The position numbers and the translations under genes are program-made. From Candidatus Anammoxibacter sp. (GTDB lineage Bacteria; Planctomycetota; Brocadiia; Brocadiales; Anammoxibacteraceae): a DNA stretch of 64,000 nucleotides. The stretch lies in NCBI GenBank assembly GCA_021777105.1, contig JAIQZQ010000085.1:33107-97106 (forward strand), written 5' to 3'. This document shows positions 62,780 through 64,000 of the stretch, one piece after another. The notes under the pieces were generated by a model. The model saw only the letters and a list, made by a program, of their open reading frames with translations. It was not told where the DNA came from and ran no database searches. Numbering within the stretch: position 1 is the first letter of the stretch; every line of letters begins with the position of its first letter.

Positions 62780-64000
62780 TTGAAAGTTAGCAAAATGTTA
62801 TTAATGTTGTTAATAGTTGGCTCCGTTTTTTCAATAGCAGCGAATATGGCCCAGGCGCAGATCGTGCCGGCAACAGTGTTCGGCCCAAATCAATATGACA
62901 AACCCAAAGGAAGCCCGGTAACATACACCGAGACCTTCACCCCTGTCTCAATCCTTGCGCCGCACACCATATGGGTTCAAAACGGAACCGGAGGCGGAAA
63001 CGAAGTCAAAAACATAGCCGTTATTTTAAACGGCGTAACAATAGTCGACTCCAAAGACCTCAGAGCCGGCAATCCAACGACAAAAAGCATAGACATTCAG
63101 CAGAATAACACGCTGGAAGTTGTTTTAAAAGGCCAGGGAGGCAATTCAGCAATTGTCAAAATCCTTTGTGAAGGTTGCTCTCAAACATCCGATATACATA
63201 TTGACTCTCCAATTGACGCCGGAGCGGTTAATTCCTACCTGACATTGGTTACGGGATCGTTTAACACAACATCAGGGGAGGCCGGCATTAAGGTAAACGA
63301 CGCATTCGTGGAATCGGCAAATGGCCGCTTTGCGGCGAATATTGGTTTTGCGTCTTCCGGAGAGAATAAAATAACCGCTGTAATAACCGATGATGAAGGC
63401 AACACGGCAACCGACACCATAACCGTTAATGTCGCCGAATCTTTAAGCGATGATCTATTTTTCGCAAGCGTGACAAGCGGAATAACGCCCCTTGTAGTCG
63501 ATTTTTCAATAAACCTGTCTTCAATTATTACATCATATGAGCTTGATCTGGACGGCAACGGCGTTATAGAGCAAACCGTTTCTGAATTTTCAAATATTTC
63601 ATATACATACCAGCAGGCCGGCCTTTACCTTCCCACAGTTACAGCCGTTGACGATCAGGGCGGAAGATTTACATACACAACAGCCGTAAACGCCCTGTCG
63701 CAAGTTGCAATAGACGCCGTTTTTAAGGAGAAATGGGCCGGGCTTAAAACAGCGTTTATAAACAGCGATATTGAAGCTGTCGTTGCCAATTTTGCCGGCG
63801 CATATAAAGATGTGTATAGAGAACAATTCACGGAACTTGCCGGCATGCTGGAAACTATAGGCAATGAACTGGGGACAATACGAATGGTTGGAGTTGAAGG
63901 CAACACGGCTGAATACGAAATTATTGTAACAAGAGAAGGCGTTACATCCTCATTCATGCTTCTTTTTGCCAAGGATGATGACGGCAAATGGAAGATATTG
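62780..64000 (+). CDS. Secreted PKD-domain protein (3' end outside window)
   Basis: The open frame continues past the window end (407 codons visible). It begins with a signal peptide (MKVSKMLLMLLIVGSVFSIA, cleavage near AQAQ). Two or more Ig/PKD-like beta-sandwich units follow: HTIWVQNGTGGGNEVKNIAV, NKITAVITDDEGNTATDTIT and YELDLDGNGVIEQTVSEFSN with YTYQQAGLYLPTVTAVDDQG. The last is a typical PKD motif. It is probably a cell-surface or secreted adhesion or polymer-binding protein. The TTG start has AAAGGAGG six bases upstream; ATG 62795 is the alternative. Further C-terminal domains cannot be seen. Confidence 0.85.
   Translation, partial: MKVSKMLLMLLIVGSVFSIAANMAQAQIVPATVFGPNQYDKPKGSPVTYTETFTPVSILAPHTIWVQNGTGGGNEVKNIAVILNGVTIVDSKDLRAGNPTTKSIDIQQNNTLEVVLKGQGGNSAIVKILCEGCSQTSDIHIDSPIDAGAVNSYLTLVTGSFNTTSGEAGIKVNDAFVESANGRFAANIGFASSGENKITAVITDDEGNTATDTITVNVAESLSDDLFFASVTSGITPLVVDFSINLSSIITSYELDLDGNGVIEQTVSEFSNISYTYQQAGLYLPTVTAVDDQGGRFTYTTAVNALSQVAIDAVFKEKWAGLKTAFINSDIEAVVANFAGAYKDVYREQFTELAGMLETIGNELGTIRMVGVEGNTAEYEIIVTREGVTSSFMLLFAKDDDGKWKIL

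Noticed and set aside
1..64000. tRNA, rRNA and known riboswitches
   Set aside because: A read-through for T-arm and rRNA-type sequence and for common riboswitch cores found nothing I could support.

Overview
The window reads as chromosomal DNA of a flagellated, Gram-negative, hopanoid-making bacterium. It has moderately low GC and uses ATG, GTG and TTG starts with ordinary Shine-Dalgarno sites. A flagellin C-terminus, an HpnH-type hopanoid radical SAM enzyme, an ammonium-transporter/histidine-kinase fusion, a paired Hsp70 locus with DUF2760, and sigma-54-like promoters would fit a deep-branching lineage such as Desulfobacterota, Nitrospirota or Planctomycetota. Taxonomy cannot be fixed from the sequence alone. 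I saw no rRNA, tRNA or CRISPR array.

Region by region. 1-16 kb is mostly housekeeping: flagellin end, hpnH, a MurC/Mpl-like ligase, recJ, an exported protein, a three-gene ammonium-sensing phosphorelay (Amt-PAS-kinase, CheY-like regulator, hybrid kinase), recQ, and a methylisocitrate lyase with an MmgE/PrpD protein. 16.5-31 kb is an accessory island, AT-rich and full of small repeats. It holds a DUF262 / HEPN / cytosine-methyltransferase cassette, a possible small-molecule or peptide modification cluster (unknown 327-aa protein, sulfotransferase, B12-type radical SAM, lone acyltransferase), broken and orphan toxin-antitoxin genes, a MITE-like element, a TIR-STAND-TPR defence-type protein and a lone MNT nucleotidyltransferase. 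31-37 kb is the conserved DUF2760 / Hsp70 / Hsp70-DUF3731 chaperone operon.

37-42 kb contains an MshEN-like protein, a DegT aminotransferase and the most unusual item: three separated paralogous genes for small proteins with an Arg/Lys-rich start, one membrane segment, a poly-glycine tract and an invariant C-terminus. Each has its own leader and a near-identical terminator. 42.7-51.3 kb is a surface-polysaccharide region (beta-helix protein, two GT4 glycosyltransferases, flippase, two methyltransferases, a kinase-like protein, a GT39-like membrane glycosyltransferase). 51.4-61.6 kb carries Uma2 between direct repeats, an HDOD / metallo-hydrolase pair, a 936-aa membrane protein with an apparently degenerate PHP domain, ABC-F with an M24 peptidase, and an SDR. 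The last 2.4 kb has a 1.2-kb noncoding region with two Crp/FNR-type palindromes placed exactly for class II activation, then a secreted PKD-type protein that runs off the window.

All functions are read from motifs and order only; no database search was possible. Start codons were chosen by Shine-Dalgarno spacing and family alignment, and several differ from the longest open frame.
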